Source: Blakeslea trispora (taxonomy: Eukaryota > Mucoromycota > Mucoromycetes > Mucorales > Choanephoraceae). From it: a stretch of DNA of 50,435 nt. This document shows, in pieces, positions 36,717-47,405 of the stretch. Where the stretch lies: NCBI GenBank assembly GCA_025331445.1, contig JAIWNE010000165.1:1-50435 (forward strand), given 5' to 3'. The position numbers were made by a program, and so were the translations under genes. Under the pieces are notes generated by a model. It was not told where the DNA came from, did not search any database, and saw nothing but the letters and a program-made list of their open reading frames with translations. Each line of letters begins with the position of its first letter. The first letter of the stretch is position 1.

Positions 36717-38161
36717 ATGTCGTTCAAATCAAAACAAAGAGCCAAACATGGTCATCTGTTTGGTGATGGTAAGAAAACCAGGACTCTAAAAAAACGCACA
36801 CTTGGACTGACTGTTTTTTACAAGATCCTCTGAATGCTTCTGTCCTCACTAGTTCAGATGACCCTTTATTTACCAGCCAAAGTACAAAGACAAACTCACC
36901 TCAAGATCCTCTATCGCGCCTCGATGTCAGTAATAGCACACCTGTCTTTCAGTCACCACGTCGCGCCAAACAGAGTGGTACAAACAACAGTATATTTGGC
37001 GATATCGACGTCAGTAAGCTAGGCAATAAAAAGATGACACCATTACGTTCGACTGCTACGCTAAGACATTATGGTCTAGAGGATGAGGAGGATTTATTTG
37101 GGGGTAACAGGAAAAAGACAAGTAACAGGTCTTTAGCTAGTTCATCGATAGATCAAAAGAGTCCGGTCTTGGTTCAAAAGGAGATTTCATCACCACCATC
37201 TTTGCAAACCTATTTGCCTAAACATCCTACACCTCCCTCCACATTGCCAGTTGAACAAGTAAAGCCATCTTTGCCTAAAACTCCTACACCTCCCTCCACA
37301 TCGCCAGCACAGGCAAGACCTACTGCCATAGACACCATAGAAGAAAAGACAGTAAACAAGATACCAGAGAAAAAGACACCAGAAGAGAAGACGTCAGAGG
37401 AAAAGACGCCAGAGGAAAAGACACCAGAGAAAAAGACACCAGAGAAAAAGACACCAGAGGAAAAGACGCCAGAACGGTCTTCTTCTTTTTTCCGTTTCTT
37501 TAAAACAAGCAGTAGTTCCAAGACAAACAATAGCTCTAAAACAACTTCTTCTGCATCCTCAGTTCATTCCATTCCCGCCAAGGAACCGGAAGACATGATA
37601 CCTCAACAACATACCATCCGCACTGTACCACCCATTCAATCCAAAGTGGTTCCATCTCAGCCTATACAAGAAGAAGAAAAAGAAAAAGAGACGATGGTCA
37701 TTGAAGATGAGGCTACTCGAGCCTTTGCAGATGATATAACATTTCAATCAAAGTCACCTTATTTAGACATCATGACTCCCGAACTCACCATGGACGCTCT
37801 CAGACTAGATCAACCTATTATTCCCAACACGTCTCCTTCCTCTGCCATCAGCACACCCACCCACACTTCTCTAGACGATCCATGGTTCGATCAGTCCAGT
37901 CAAGTATCAGATCCATCTCATTTGGCTATCCAGGTACAGGACATTGAACCACAAAAGAGAACAGCCTTTGCCGATCTGATCAACAGTTGGAATACAAACC
38001 AGACAAATGATGTGCCACGGATCGAACCAGAGGAAGATCCTGAGCAATTCTTTGAACATGTAGCAGAAGAAAGGAGAGATATTGGATTTGCTGGTATTGG
38101 TGCCACACCACGTCCTACAGTAGAATGGGTAGCAGAAGAACAAGAAAATCCTTGGCATTAA
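36717..38161 (+). CDS. Low-complexity protein with TPEEK repeats, unknown function
   Basis: Two exons (36717-36768 and 36825-38161) give 462 aa. The short first exon encodes MSFKSKQRAKHGHLFGD, and exon 2 continues DPLNASVLTSSDDPLFTSQS. Conserved-looking segments include NNSIFGDIDVSKLGNKK with ATLRHYGLEDEEDLFGG (about 60-105) and the C-terminus GFAGIGATPRPTVEWVAEEQ followed by ENPWH. The middle is Ser/Thr/Pro-rich, with about nine tandem TPEEK/TPEKK-type units (about 37363-37470), likely disordered. The ordered ends may be docking segments of a trafficking or cytoskeletal adaptor, but I do not recognise the family. Its stop codon lies 41 bp from that of the convergent bHLH gene. Confidence 0.7.
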
Positions 38162-38202
38162 AAAAAAACAAGGGAATATATGATTTTTTTTATTTATTTT
38201 AT

Positions 38203-39225
38203 TTATTGAGTTTGATACATTTTTAGTGTGTTTTCTAAATCAGTCACTCTTTGATGATAAGATTGAACTTCTTGTTGTAGTTGGCGTATATGGTCCACTG
38301 ATTTCTTTAGGATCACTCCTTTGTTAGGTTTATTGTTGGGGCCTAGATTAGCGTTTTCTAGGGCTGTATCAGGCAAGAGACTACAGAGTTCTTGAATACG
38401 ATCATTGATATTATCTCTCCGTCTTCTTTCCACTTGAAAAAAAATTGATATGAGTTTTCTCTGTATTGAACTGCTTTTTCTCTCTGTATCTTTACCTGCA
38501 TTATGAGATTCCCTTCTACGCCTACGTTTTTCCATCATCATCTGCATACTTGTATATGGTCAATATCAAATCTAAAAAAAAGTAATAAACGCACTTACTT
38601 TAATTGAACAGTATAATCATCCTCATAACTCTTTGCTAAACCATGACTTGTGTTACTACCTACACTTGTATTACCAGCCGATGGTGTGGTTGTGTTCTCT
38701 AACCCCAAAGGATTCTGATAAGTGTATTCATATCCCATATTAGCAGGTGCAGACATGGCCATTGAATGAGTGGATTCAAAGCTACTTCCGGGTACAAACA
38801 TGGGTGGTTGAGTGGGATGATTCTTTTGTTGTTGTAGAGAGATATCCGTAGAAGAACGACGATGAATGTTCATAGGAATAGTAGGCTAAAAAGAGAGATG
38901 AGCATATATATACACTATAGCATCCTGTTACTTTCTTTACCATAGGTTGTGCAGTAGATGAACTAAAGGAACTTCGATCATATAAATGTTGGTATTCTTG
39001 ATGCTCATCATATTCACTGGAAAGTGGTGATGACATGGGATGCATGATATGCTGCGAAAAGGAGTCATGAAAATCTATAGGGTGTTCAGAAGATTCTTTA
39101 TGAAACTGAAATGGACTTGATTCCATAGGAGCAAGTGGGTGAGGTGAATGGTTATTGTTGTAACCACCTGTTTGCATTAAATGATAAGAAGTGGGATTCT
39201 TTAGTTTTAAAGGTTGTTGAGACAT
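38203..39225 (-). CDS. Basic helix-loop-helix (leucine zipper) transcription factor
   Basis: Four exons on the minus strand (39225-38941, 38885-38599, 38548-38496, 38432-38203) yield 284 aa. The N-terminal 190 residues are Gln-, Ser-, His- and Pro-rich, like an activation region. The basic region RRRRRESHNAVERRRRDN (about 199-216) has H206, E210 and R214, the class B E-box (CACGTG) contact set, followed by NINDRIQELCSLLP, a loop, and helix 2 VILKKSVDHIRQLQQEV leading into a short zipper. It resembles MITF/TFE and USF factors. The last intron splits the basic region between HNA and VERRRR. The start is the first Met after an AT-rich leader. Confidence 0.88.
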
Positions 39226-40233
39226 GTAAATTATATATATAAAAGAAAAAAAGAAAAAAAGAAAAAATAGGGTTTTATTTTTTTATTTTATTTTTTTTTT
39301 CCCCACACGCACAAGTTTATTTTATTACAAGCATACACCGAATAAAAAGCCGGTATTTTAACCAGTGAGTACACGACATCTTGCATTGGTAAAGATTTAA
39401 ATGACCGAATCTTCTTTCTGATTGGATAAGAAAAAGAGCAGTAAAGGAATCATCCGTTTTATAAAACCGAGAGCAAGAGAGAGAGAAAACAGACTCTAGA
39501 TGGCGTCACTTTATGATGGATCGATTTTTTTTGTTTTGTTTATAATGCAAAAAAAAGATATCAAGTCCGCTTAAATAGCCATGATGTTTAAAAAAAAAAA
39601 AAGCAACATAGAAAGACCCTATTTGAATAGACTTGTTATTTATTAAAAAAAGGGGCTCTATCATAGAACTTATTGTAAAGCTTTTTTTTTCCCGCCTACA
39701 ATAGGATACGATAACTCAGTCTATTATGACCTCCCCCCCCCTCTTTTTTTTTTTAAAAAAAACACCATACATTGCAGATATATCAAACTAGAATTCATTG
39801 GGTTAAAGCAAGAAAAGGGCTTGCATTTGTGACGATAGCATTCAATAGTTTCTTTAAAAAAAAGCTTAATGATGCGCATTTATATGACCCTAAAGAATAT
39901 TCAATGTCCATACCCTCTCTTGAAGCCCTTTTTTTTTTTAAAAAAGTCCATTGGATGTTAAACTACATAGTAGATTGTTTTATAAAGAAATGAATCTTCA
40001 GCCCAGGATAGGCTTTTCTTTTTTTTTATTTATCCTATTTGGTACTTCTTTGAACCGATCGGACTTTGGTCAGTTTGGTCCGATCATCATGCCGCAAATA
40101 ATGAATAAACAAATCCAACGATAATATGCAGGAGCTTCAAAGAAATACCTTACATGTTCTATGCACTCTATTTTTTTTTTTTTTTGTTATAAAGATACTC
40201 TTTCTTTTTCTTTCTTTTTTTTTTCTTTAAAGA
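39226..40233. other. Intergenic between divergent bHLH and Kre9-like genes
   Basis: Non-coding as far as can be seen; it is a divergent promoter region. It contains many homopolymer runs, and an AGAGAGAGAG stretch near 39475. The one ORF at 39772-39993 is poorly supported. Confidence 0.5.
40057..40085. promoter_or_regulatory. Inverted repeat GATCGGAC-N13-GTCCGATC
   Basis: A perfect 8-bp inverted repeat (40057-40064 and 40078-40085) with 13 bp between the halves, 149 bp before the Kre9-like start codon. The half-sites are GC-rich in AT-rich DNA, and the centre-to-centre spacing is two helical turns, as for a dimeric regulator. Binding is inferred. Confidence 0.4.
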
Positions 40234-40907
40234 ATGAAGTTTTTAATTCTCTTGGTGTTGACAGCTCTATCAAGAGTCCAAGCTGAAATCGTCTCACCTA
40301 CCCGTAACTTCAATGTCACTTTACCTGAACCCAACACGCCTTATGTAGCAGGTCAAATGTTACCTATAAGTTATACTTTACCTGACAATGACAAGTTACC
40401 TACACGTAGGTGTCTATAAATTATATTGAAAACATCATTCTAATGCTATCCATTTAGTACTTTCTCTTTCCATTCACTTTTCAACTCAAGACGCCTCATT
40501 AAATTTCACTCAAGAGGTCGTGACATCCAATGCAGATATCTCTCAAGGCTTTAGTTTCAAGAGAATGCGAGGTACTGATGTCTATTATGAACATCAACTC
40601 AGTGTAAAGTAAGAATGTTGGTTAGCCAAATTCGAAAGGGCTCATATATTTCGTATAGTATGCCATCTCAAACAATACAGTACCTGGTACTTATCAAGTT
40701 ACTTTTATGGATGCCGTATCCAACACTAATCTGACGGTACCTATTCTTGTTCGACCTTATGCACCTCCCTCCACTGCTTCACCTTCCAGTGGTATCAACA
40801 GAGCGAATCCCTCTGGATCTATATTTGGATCTAAAAGTGATGCCTCACAAAACGTCATCAATATGACTTTATGGATGGGAATCATGATATCTTTATTATG
40901 CGTGTAA
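40234..40907 (+). CDS. Secreted Kre9/Knh1-like, probably GPI-anchored cell-surface protein
   Basis: Three exons (40234-40405, 40458-40603, 40659-40907) give 188 aa. Residues 1-17 are a signal peptide (MKFLILLVLTALSRVQA). The body has an immunoglobulin-like beta layout typical of the Ser/Thr-rich Kre9/Knh1-like N-terminal domain: IVSPTRNFNVTLPEPNTPY, AGQMLPISYTLP, and later PGTYQVTFMDAVSNTNLTVP. Several Asn-X-Ser/Thr sites are present. The C-terminus has a Ser-rich spacer, then NMTLWMGIMISLLCV, a hydrophobic GPI-type tail. It probably acts in cell-wall organisation. The donor at 40604 was chosen because the alternative at 40609 shifts the frame. It ends 10 bp from the convergent PLD-family gene. 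Confidence 0.75.
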
Positions 40908-40917
40908 TTAATAATAA

Positions 40918-42208
40918 TTAAAATTCTTTCCAAAGAGTATCAAATTGACCTTGGAATTCTTGAACACAAAGAGGAATATTTGTGATCATCACATTTTCTC
41001 TATTCTTGAATCGAGCACTATAACAATCATGAATAAGATGTTTTCCCCCTTACTTGTTTGTATCCAACTTACCCCTTGGACCAATTGAAACTACCATTAA
41101 TAAGAGTAGCACTATCTATGATGGCAAATTTATTATGCATGTAACCCGTACTACCCAAAATAAAAAAAGCATTGAGTGATTGTTTTATCATCCACACTAA
41201 ACACTTACGTATGATCTGTCTTGAATGGAATACCATGGTCTTCTTGAAGACGCTTTGCATCAGCACCTTTACCAGCTGCTTGTTGATTATCTGTAATGAT
41301 ACGAATACTAACACCTCGCTTCTTGGCTGCAATCAATGCATCAGCTACATCATCATCCGTAAAGGCAAACACACAAATATCCAATGTCTTTTTAGCTGAA
41401 TTTAATGCAGAGATAAAGGCCTAAAATAAAAAGAAAATCAGCATCCGATCTTTTTAGTACAGAACAGACTTACATTGAAACTATCTTTGGAAGGGAAAAA
41501 GAAGGCACGAACAAAGTATCCATCAGCAAGAGCATTCGAGGTGGATTTGGGAACAATTTGGTTAGATTCAAGATCAGCGAAATACTTTTGAAGTGCCTTT
41601 GCACCAGCACCTTCCTTGAGAACGGGTATGACAGCATCTTTGGATGATTTGGGGGGACTTGGTGGCACCACTTGATCCTGATTCTTCTTTTTACGTGACG
41701 TTTTTGTATCACTCTTCTTCTTTTTAGAGGGAACGACAGCATCATCATCCGAAGGCATATAATCTTCATCCGAATCTCCGATATAACGTTCACCATCATC
41801 TTCTTCCCAAGAGACGTCTGTCTCATCTGCAGCTTGGTTTTTAGCAGATGCCTTACGAGGCTTTTCTGACAGAACACTGTTTGGATCGATACTGAGTTGC
41901 ATGGCAGTAGAGACACAGGTCTGAAGCCAGTCAATCAAGGCACGCTCTTTACTGTGGTGACATGCTTTGGATGCAGTTTCAAACATGGTATTGACCATCC
42001 GAAGTGTGTTTTTAGGACTATTGCTTCTTGATCCCAATAACTTGGTCAGTTCTTGAGTGGCCTCTTGTTTGAGATGGTCATCTTTCTTTAGACTTGTGGC
42101 AGAGCGCATGGATGTGCTCAAGAATTGATCTAGGTTGCCTGATTTCAAATCATTGATTGAAATGCTTGGTGATTTAGGTACACAAAGAAGTTGATATAAA
42201 TGTTCCAT
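40918..42208 (-). CDS. Single-HKD phospholipase D family protein (mitoPLD/Nuc-like)
   Basis: Four exons on the minus strand (42208-41474, 41420-41209, 41150-41073, 41017-40918) encode 374 aa. Residues 1-245 are helical, then acidic and Lys-rich (GDSDEDYMPSDDD, SKKKKS), possibly nuclear or disordered. From about 220 the PLD fold starts (VRAFFFPSKDSFNAFISALN, KKTLDICVFAFTDDDVADAL, RGVSIRIITDNQQA). The catalytic HKD motif is H321, K323 and D328 in MHNKFAIID, followed by LINGSFNWS. One HKD per chain means it would work as a dimer, as in bacterial Nuc and animal PLD6 (cardiolipin hydrolase/Zucchini). Substrate, lipid or nucleic acid, cannot be told from sequence. No N-terminal membrane anchor like that of PLD6 is seen. 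Confidence 0.82.
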
Positions 42209-43325
42209 TGATAAAGAAAAGGGAGATGATAAAACAAAAAAAAGAAGAAAGAAGATGATTTATATGCTTATTCAAGGTAAATTGTTCGCTCATTTAATAA
42301 TAATAATAATAAAAAAATTTCATTCAACTTTCCAGAAATAGGTACCTCAATAATAATAAATAAAATAGTGTTTCAAGGTACATCATAAAAAAAAAGAGAA
42401 AAAAAAAAAAGAAACTCAGCTCATTGAATAAGTTGATATTGAGTCTATTGTTATTTGTCAAAAAAAAAAAAGACAAGCTATCCATCGATACAACTCTACA
42501 GCTATAAAAGAGTGTATAAGATTGACTCTTTTTTTTTTAAAAAAAGAAGGATCATCGTAATGTGTGCTTCAAGGTACATGATATCATTCGTTTAAGGTTT
42601 AGCAGCTTATGTCATGATGGATGTGCTTCAATTTGCCTCCTGTCCATTACACAAGGTAGAAACAATACAAGAAAATCTGTTAGACAAGAGACTAGTGCGC
42701 ATTTTATTTCCTATAAAATTGAGTCATTCTACACAATTTGTAGTACATGGTAGGTTATTACGATGTGATACCCTACTTTCATACAAATATCCAAAAATAA
42801 ACATTTGATAAAAAAAGAGCCTTCTTATCCTCAAAACTTTTGAAATCAATACAGTCCTTAATCAATAGAGTTATTTGATTATAGTCAAGAAGAAGTGCGC
42901 ATGATTTGTAGTTCAGAGTTTTATTTGAATTCAATTTGCCAACTGGATAAATTATAGAGGTTAAATATGAAATATAATAATAATGGGTTAAATATACTGA
43001 CCAAAATGTTGGTAATAATATGTTAGATAGTAGTAAAATAAAATAATAGTTGAATTGAGAGAGATTTAAAGAAAGAGAAAATATGAGAGATGTAAGGAAA
43101 AGTGTTACTGAGGTTTTATATGAATAGAGATGAATGGTGTTGCATAACACAAGTACTGTGTTATGCCATTGTAGGAGGCAGCCATGTAAATGGTTTTTAA
43201 CAAAATCATTGAACGCGCATAGAGAAATTTATAAAATCAGGCAAGGCTGTCATGTCTGGGGGGGGGGGAGAAGGTTTAGCAATTTAAAGCAATTAGAGTT
43301 TGTGTAACACTTACAACCTTGCTTA
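42209..43325. other. Intergenic, very AT-rich
   Basis: Contains (TAA)n and A/T runs and an 11-bp G run near 43258-43268. A short plus-strand frame at 42562-42810 begins MCFKVHDIIRLRF and could hide a small multi-exon gene, but I could not find a consistent exon structure. The hairpin at 43142-43166 is listed separately. Confidence 0.45.
43142..43166. repeat. Perfect 10-bp stem hairpin 3' of the Fanzor-like gene
   Basis: GCATAACACA (43142-43151) and its exact complement TGTGTTATGC (43157-43166) flank the loop AGTAC. It lies 160-184 bp beyond the stop codon of the Fanzor-like gene. It could be an RNA structure in the 3' UTR, part of a guide RNA, or an element end. Confidence 0.55.
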
Positions 43326-46300
43326 TCACGCTTCGCGTGCAGCCAATACACCGCTTCTTGTACAGAAGGATGCTGTTTTGTTGTGCAGTTCAGTGTTGGA
43401 GTGACTGATGGTTCTTGAAAATACAGGGAGAGTTTCTTGGAAGAGCAAAGTTGTCATTCCGGAGATGGCAATAGCAAGGGCAGACACTTTATCTCTGGAG
43501 GTTGTGTTACGACCGTGACGAGCAGAAGGGCACTTGGAATTATAGCAGATAAAGGTACCTTTGATTTCTCTATAAGTTATTTTGTCTTGTTTGATAATGC
43601 GCGATCTTGCATGAGTGAGCTTGTTGAAGCAATACACACAAGTCTGGGGAGTATAGTTTTCGTTTGTTATACAGACAGTCGTATACCTTGCATGCCGATC
43701 TTGTTTCCAAATACCACCATATCTAAGATGTCCTCTAATTCTGGAACCTATCCCAAAGCCACGATCACCAATCATCATCAACAGTTTCTTTCTTTGTATT
43801 TCTTTCCCTTTCTTCTTGACATCTTTCTTTTTCGGTTTAGGGTTCGTAAATTCCCTTTCGCGAGAGCAAAGGCGGTCCTTGATTTTCTTGGTAAAGTATT
43901 CCTGCTTCATGGCCTGTTTAGATCTTTGTGGAGAATCATAAAAGTTCCTGACTGTCTGTCTATTGGCTTGCAAAAATCGGTAGTTTGTCTGGATTGCTTC
44001 TACGGAACTTGCATTGGATATGCTTTTTTCGGACAACACCTTCTCAGCTTCAATCAAATTCACATCATTTGCCTTTTTAGCAGCAAGCTTGTGTCTGTAG
44101 TTCAAGTTTTGGCTTCCAAAGTCAATGTCTTCAGCGTTGATGACAGTGGACGACGGCAAAGGCTGAAATTCTTCTTCTTGTTCTTCAGTAGTAGTCAAAG
44201 CAGAAAACCTGTTGTAGAGCTTCAGATGGTAAGTGTATCTTTGAATAGAAACGGGCACTGATTCAGTCATTTTGACAACACCATTGTCTGTGCCGGAGAA
44301 GGTAAAATTTTTAGCAATAGTATCAGCGTCACCCATCAGTTGCATATCTTCAGCTTTAGCAATCGTAGGCTGGCCCGTAATCTGCTGCAGTTCTCTGGTC
44401 TGTCTGGGCGCTTTTTGATCTCTTTTTGTCAAATTTAATGCTCTTCTGCGGATATACAGCTGGTATCGCTGGTCTGCCAGTTCAGACTTGACTTGTTGAA
44501 TAGCCAGAAACAACCTACTTCTATCAGCCTTCAACCCATCAATGTACATCTTGATCTCATTTCTAGCAGCAGTAATCAACTCTTCATCATTGTTGGCATG
44601 CGGACGTCGGATACGAGCTTGTATAGTTCTGACAATGTCTGCAATTCGTCTCTGAACACCAGTCATACATTCACCAATTTGAGGACAACATACACCTGCC
44701 TCTTCTTCAGAATCACTACCCTGCACAACAGCAACTTCAGGTTCTAGATTAAGTGGGTTTTTCCAGCCTTGCTTGGCGGTTTTGATCTGCAAACTAAAAT
44801 CTTGATTGCTGGATTCTTTAAATCTGTTTTTCAACTGCTTTGACAAACGGTTGGTGTTCCCCAAGAGTTCATCGACTTCTTGTTTCAAGGTTTCATTGTC
44901 TTTTTCACGCTCATTGAGAATATCTTGCCAAGTCGATTCAGGAATGTTGTATTGACGCTTCTGGCCTGTTACATCAGCAGTCTGCTTCATAGGCGCTTTC
45001 TCTTTGATACCAAGGATTCTGACATACTTTCCACCAGGCAGCAAATGAAGATGATGAGCAAAAACCAATTTACGACGTCTGCACAACTGTTGTATTCTAT
45101 CAATCTTGAAAAAGGCATTGAAGACAGCATCCTTATGATTGATGTATTCCAAAGGGCCCCTAATGACTCTGTTGTCATAGCCAAAAAATGTCATTTTGTT
45201 GTCACCATGCTCGCAGAATGTCTTAAATAACGAAGGTGTATCCAGTCTAAAGGACTTTTGAGATGCAACAGGCATTGGGCAGATTTTACGACAGAACTTA
45301 GCATAGCCAGCACAGCGCAGCAAATCATTCGCAAGAATTACAAAAGGTAGCTGGTAGCCAATATGAGAGTAGTTTTTCTTTGAAGGGATGTAAGGTTTTA
45401 AGCGTCGTAGTATAAGCAAACACACTTCTGCTTCCTTCTCATTCAAGTCAGAGCGCAGACCTGTCAAGTCTTGTTCGTTAGGCAAATCTTCATCACGCAA
45501 CAGCAAGCTCTTGATAAAGCCTTTTAAGCCATTCAACCTGTGTCTAGGAGCATCATCATCAGCATCTTTTATAGCATCCTCTTCTTCGACAACATCATTT
45601 TCATCCATGCTTGCGTAGTCTTCTGGTGTAGCAGGCGGAATAGTGCGTGTCTCTTCTGTCATGGGTGGTTGGAAAGTAACAGGTTTCGGATCGCTTTGGG
45701 GATTCATTGGTGCTTTCCCTTTTCCTTCGTATGGCTGTGTGGGAATATCTAACTCCATGCGACTAGTATGTAGCATACTGGGACCAGCCTCAGCAGAAGC
45801 AGTAGAGGGATGTTGGATAGCAGGGATCTTTCTTGGACGCTCAGAACCTTCGGCGACATCAGGCTCAGAAGGTTGTTTTCTCTTGGCAGAAGTAGTTTTG
45901 GGTTCCTATTGAAAATGGTATAATAGACATAGATGAGTGACTGATTTCCCGTTGATTGTAGACATACATACCTTAGTTTCCAGAGCTTTTGTGTATGTTG
46001 CGATACGTTTCTCACTTTTTTGGGCTCGAGCTTCCCATTTTTGCTTCATATACGCAGATGATGAGCTTTTTGATTTTTGTCTGTATTTTGCAAGCCGGTA
46101 ACGTTCTTTGCGGACTATTAACCTTCTTCTGCTTTGATGGAGCAGTGGAAACCAGTTGGTAGGATGACCTGCTTCTGTCTTACTTTCTTTTGCAGCTTCG
46201 TCTTTTCTTTCTTTAGAGGCATTTTTCATAGACTTGATATATTCTTGATGCTTTTTTTCTCTTGTAGGAGCCAAATGAATACGTAGCAACACTAACAAAA

Positions 46301-47405
46301 GCTTGTCTAGGAGAATGTTGATCATCTTGTTATCACCCCACATGACAGATAGATTGGTAATATAGTTAGTCAGTGCAGACTCATAGCAGGCCATATGAAG
46401 AGTGTTTTTTGGTTGGATGAATTGGCTGACTGAGTCAGAGATGGCTTCCATTAGCAGGGTTCTCAAAGGATAATCTGTTTTGGTCTTTGTTTGCAAGCCA
46501 CGAACACCATAAAAACCAGACTTCAAAAAATGAATATGTCGGTCAGTGAAGAGAAAAGGAATGTCATTAGCATCAGGAGAGGCAAGAAAGTTGGAAGCAT
46601 ATGGAGAGGCAGAAAAAATCAAGGTATCTTGTAGCTGAAAGTTACTTGGGAAGATGCTTTGTATTTGAAAGCCATTTGATCTATCAAATACTGATTTTCC
46701 ATTGCGAACAGCAAAAGTATGGCTTCGGAAACAGGACATTATCATAAACATGATTGTTTGAAAGTCACTGATAAAGTTGGAGGTCTGAGGCAGTAGTTCA
46801 GCAAGCTTAGTATCAAAGAGTTGTCTAACTTCAGGTGTAAGATCATCTCGTATCAACGAGGGAAAATACGCAGTACAGACTTCAAAATATTCTTCGGTAA
46901 CAACAAAGGAAGCAGGTTCGGTAGGGAGCTCTTCTGAAGAAGGTTCAATGGCTTGAGTAGAGCTAGTTGCTTCAGTAGTAGGATTGCTTACAGACTCTTG
47001 GACGACATCAAAATTTTGTTGTACATATCTTCTCCAAAAATCAATTGCTCGAGACACTGAATTATCATTTTGAAATCTGTTTGCAGATTCTCGCAAACCG
47101 AGGTTAGCATGTTTATCCATATCAGCATACAGTCCTCTTGGAATTTGACCAGCAAGAGTTTTGGCTTTGAGAGCAGAGTAGTTTGGCTTCTTTTTGTTTT
47201 TTTCACGGATAATGTTATCGCGTAGCTTGGCTTGGGCTACGATATAAAACAGGTCATGGAATTCTTCTACAGACATTTCAAATGCACGCCTCATGCCAGG
47301 AGCTATGGTAGATGGTTGTTGTTGCACATTGACAGACAACTGGGGCGCAGGAGTATAACGACCGCCCAAATAGAATGTATCTTGTAGAGCCCTGCGGTAG
47401 GACAT
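43326..47405 (-). CDS. Fanzor-like RuvC-domain protein (eukaryotic TnpB relative)
   Basis: Two exons on the minus strand (47405-45972 and 45905-43326) join in frame through a 66-nt intron into 1,337 aa. The N-terminal 520 residues are helical with a basic tail and no recognised domain. The C-terminal third shows the RuvC/zinc-ribbon order of TnpB and Fanzor: RuvC-I FTFSGTDNGVVKMTESV (D1018), a long helical arginine/lysine-rich bridge, LMMIGDRGFGIGSRIRGHL (about 1187-1205), NENYTPQTC with E1227, a zinc ribbon C1234-x2-C1237 ... C1265-x4-C1270, and RuvC-III RNTTSRDKVSALAIAIS (D1283). Fanzor proteins are RNA-guided DNA nucleases carried by transposons. The Glu in the NENYT box would match the relocated catalytic Glu reported for Fanzor. 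Length is about twice that of characterised Fanzors, because of the N-terminal extension. No associated transposase was found nearby. Confidence 0.72.

Noticed and set aside
42562..42810. Possible small OB-fold gene (MCFKVHDIIRLRF... and LLDKRLVRILFPIKL...)
   Set aside because: Phrases hint at a telomere-binding OB fold, but no consistent set of introns joins them and the match is from weak resemblance only.
43437..44261. 274-codon plus-strand frame antisense to the Fanzor-like gene
   Set aside because: Overlaps the well-supported RuvC/zinc-ribbon coding region and has no domain of its own.
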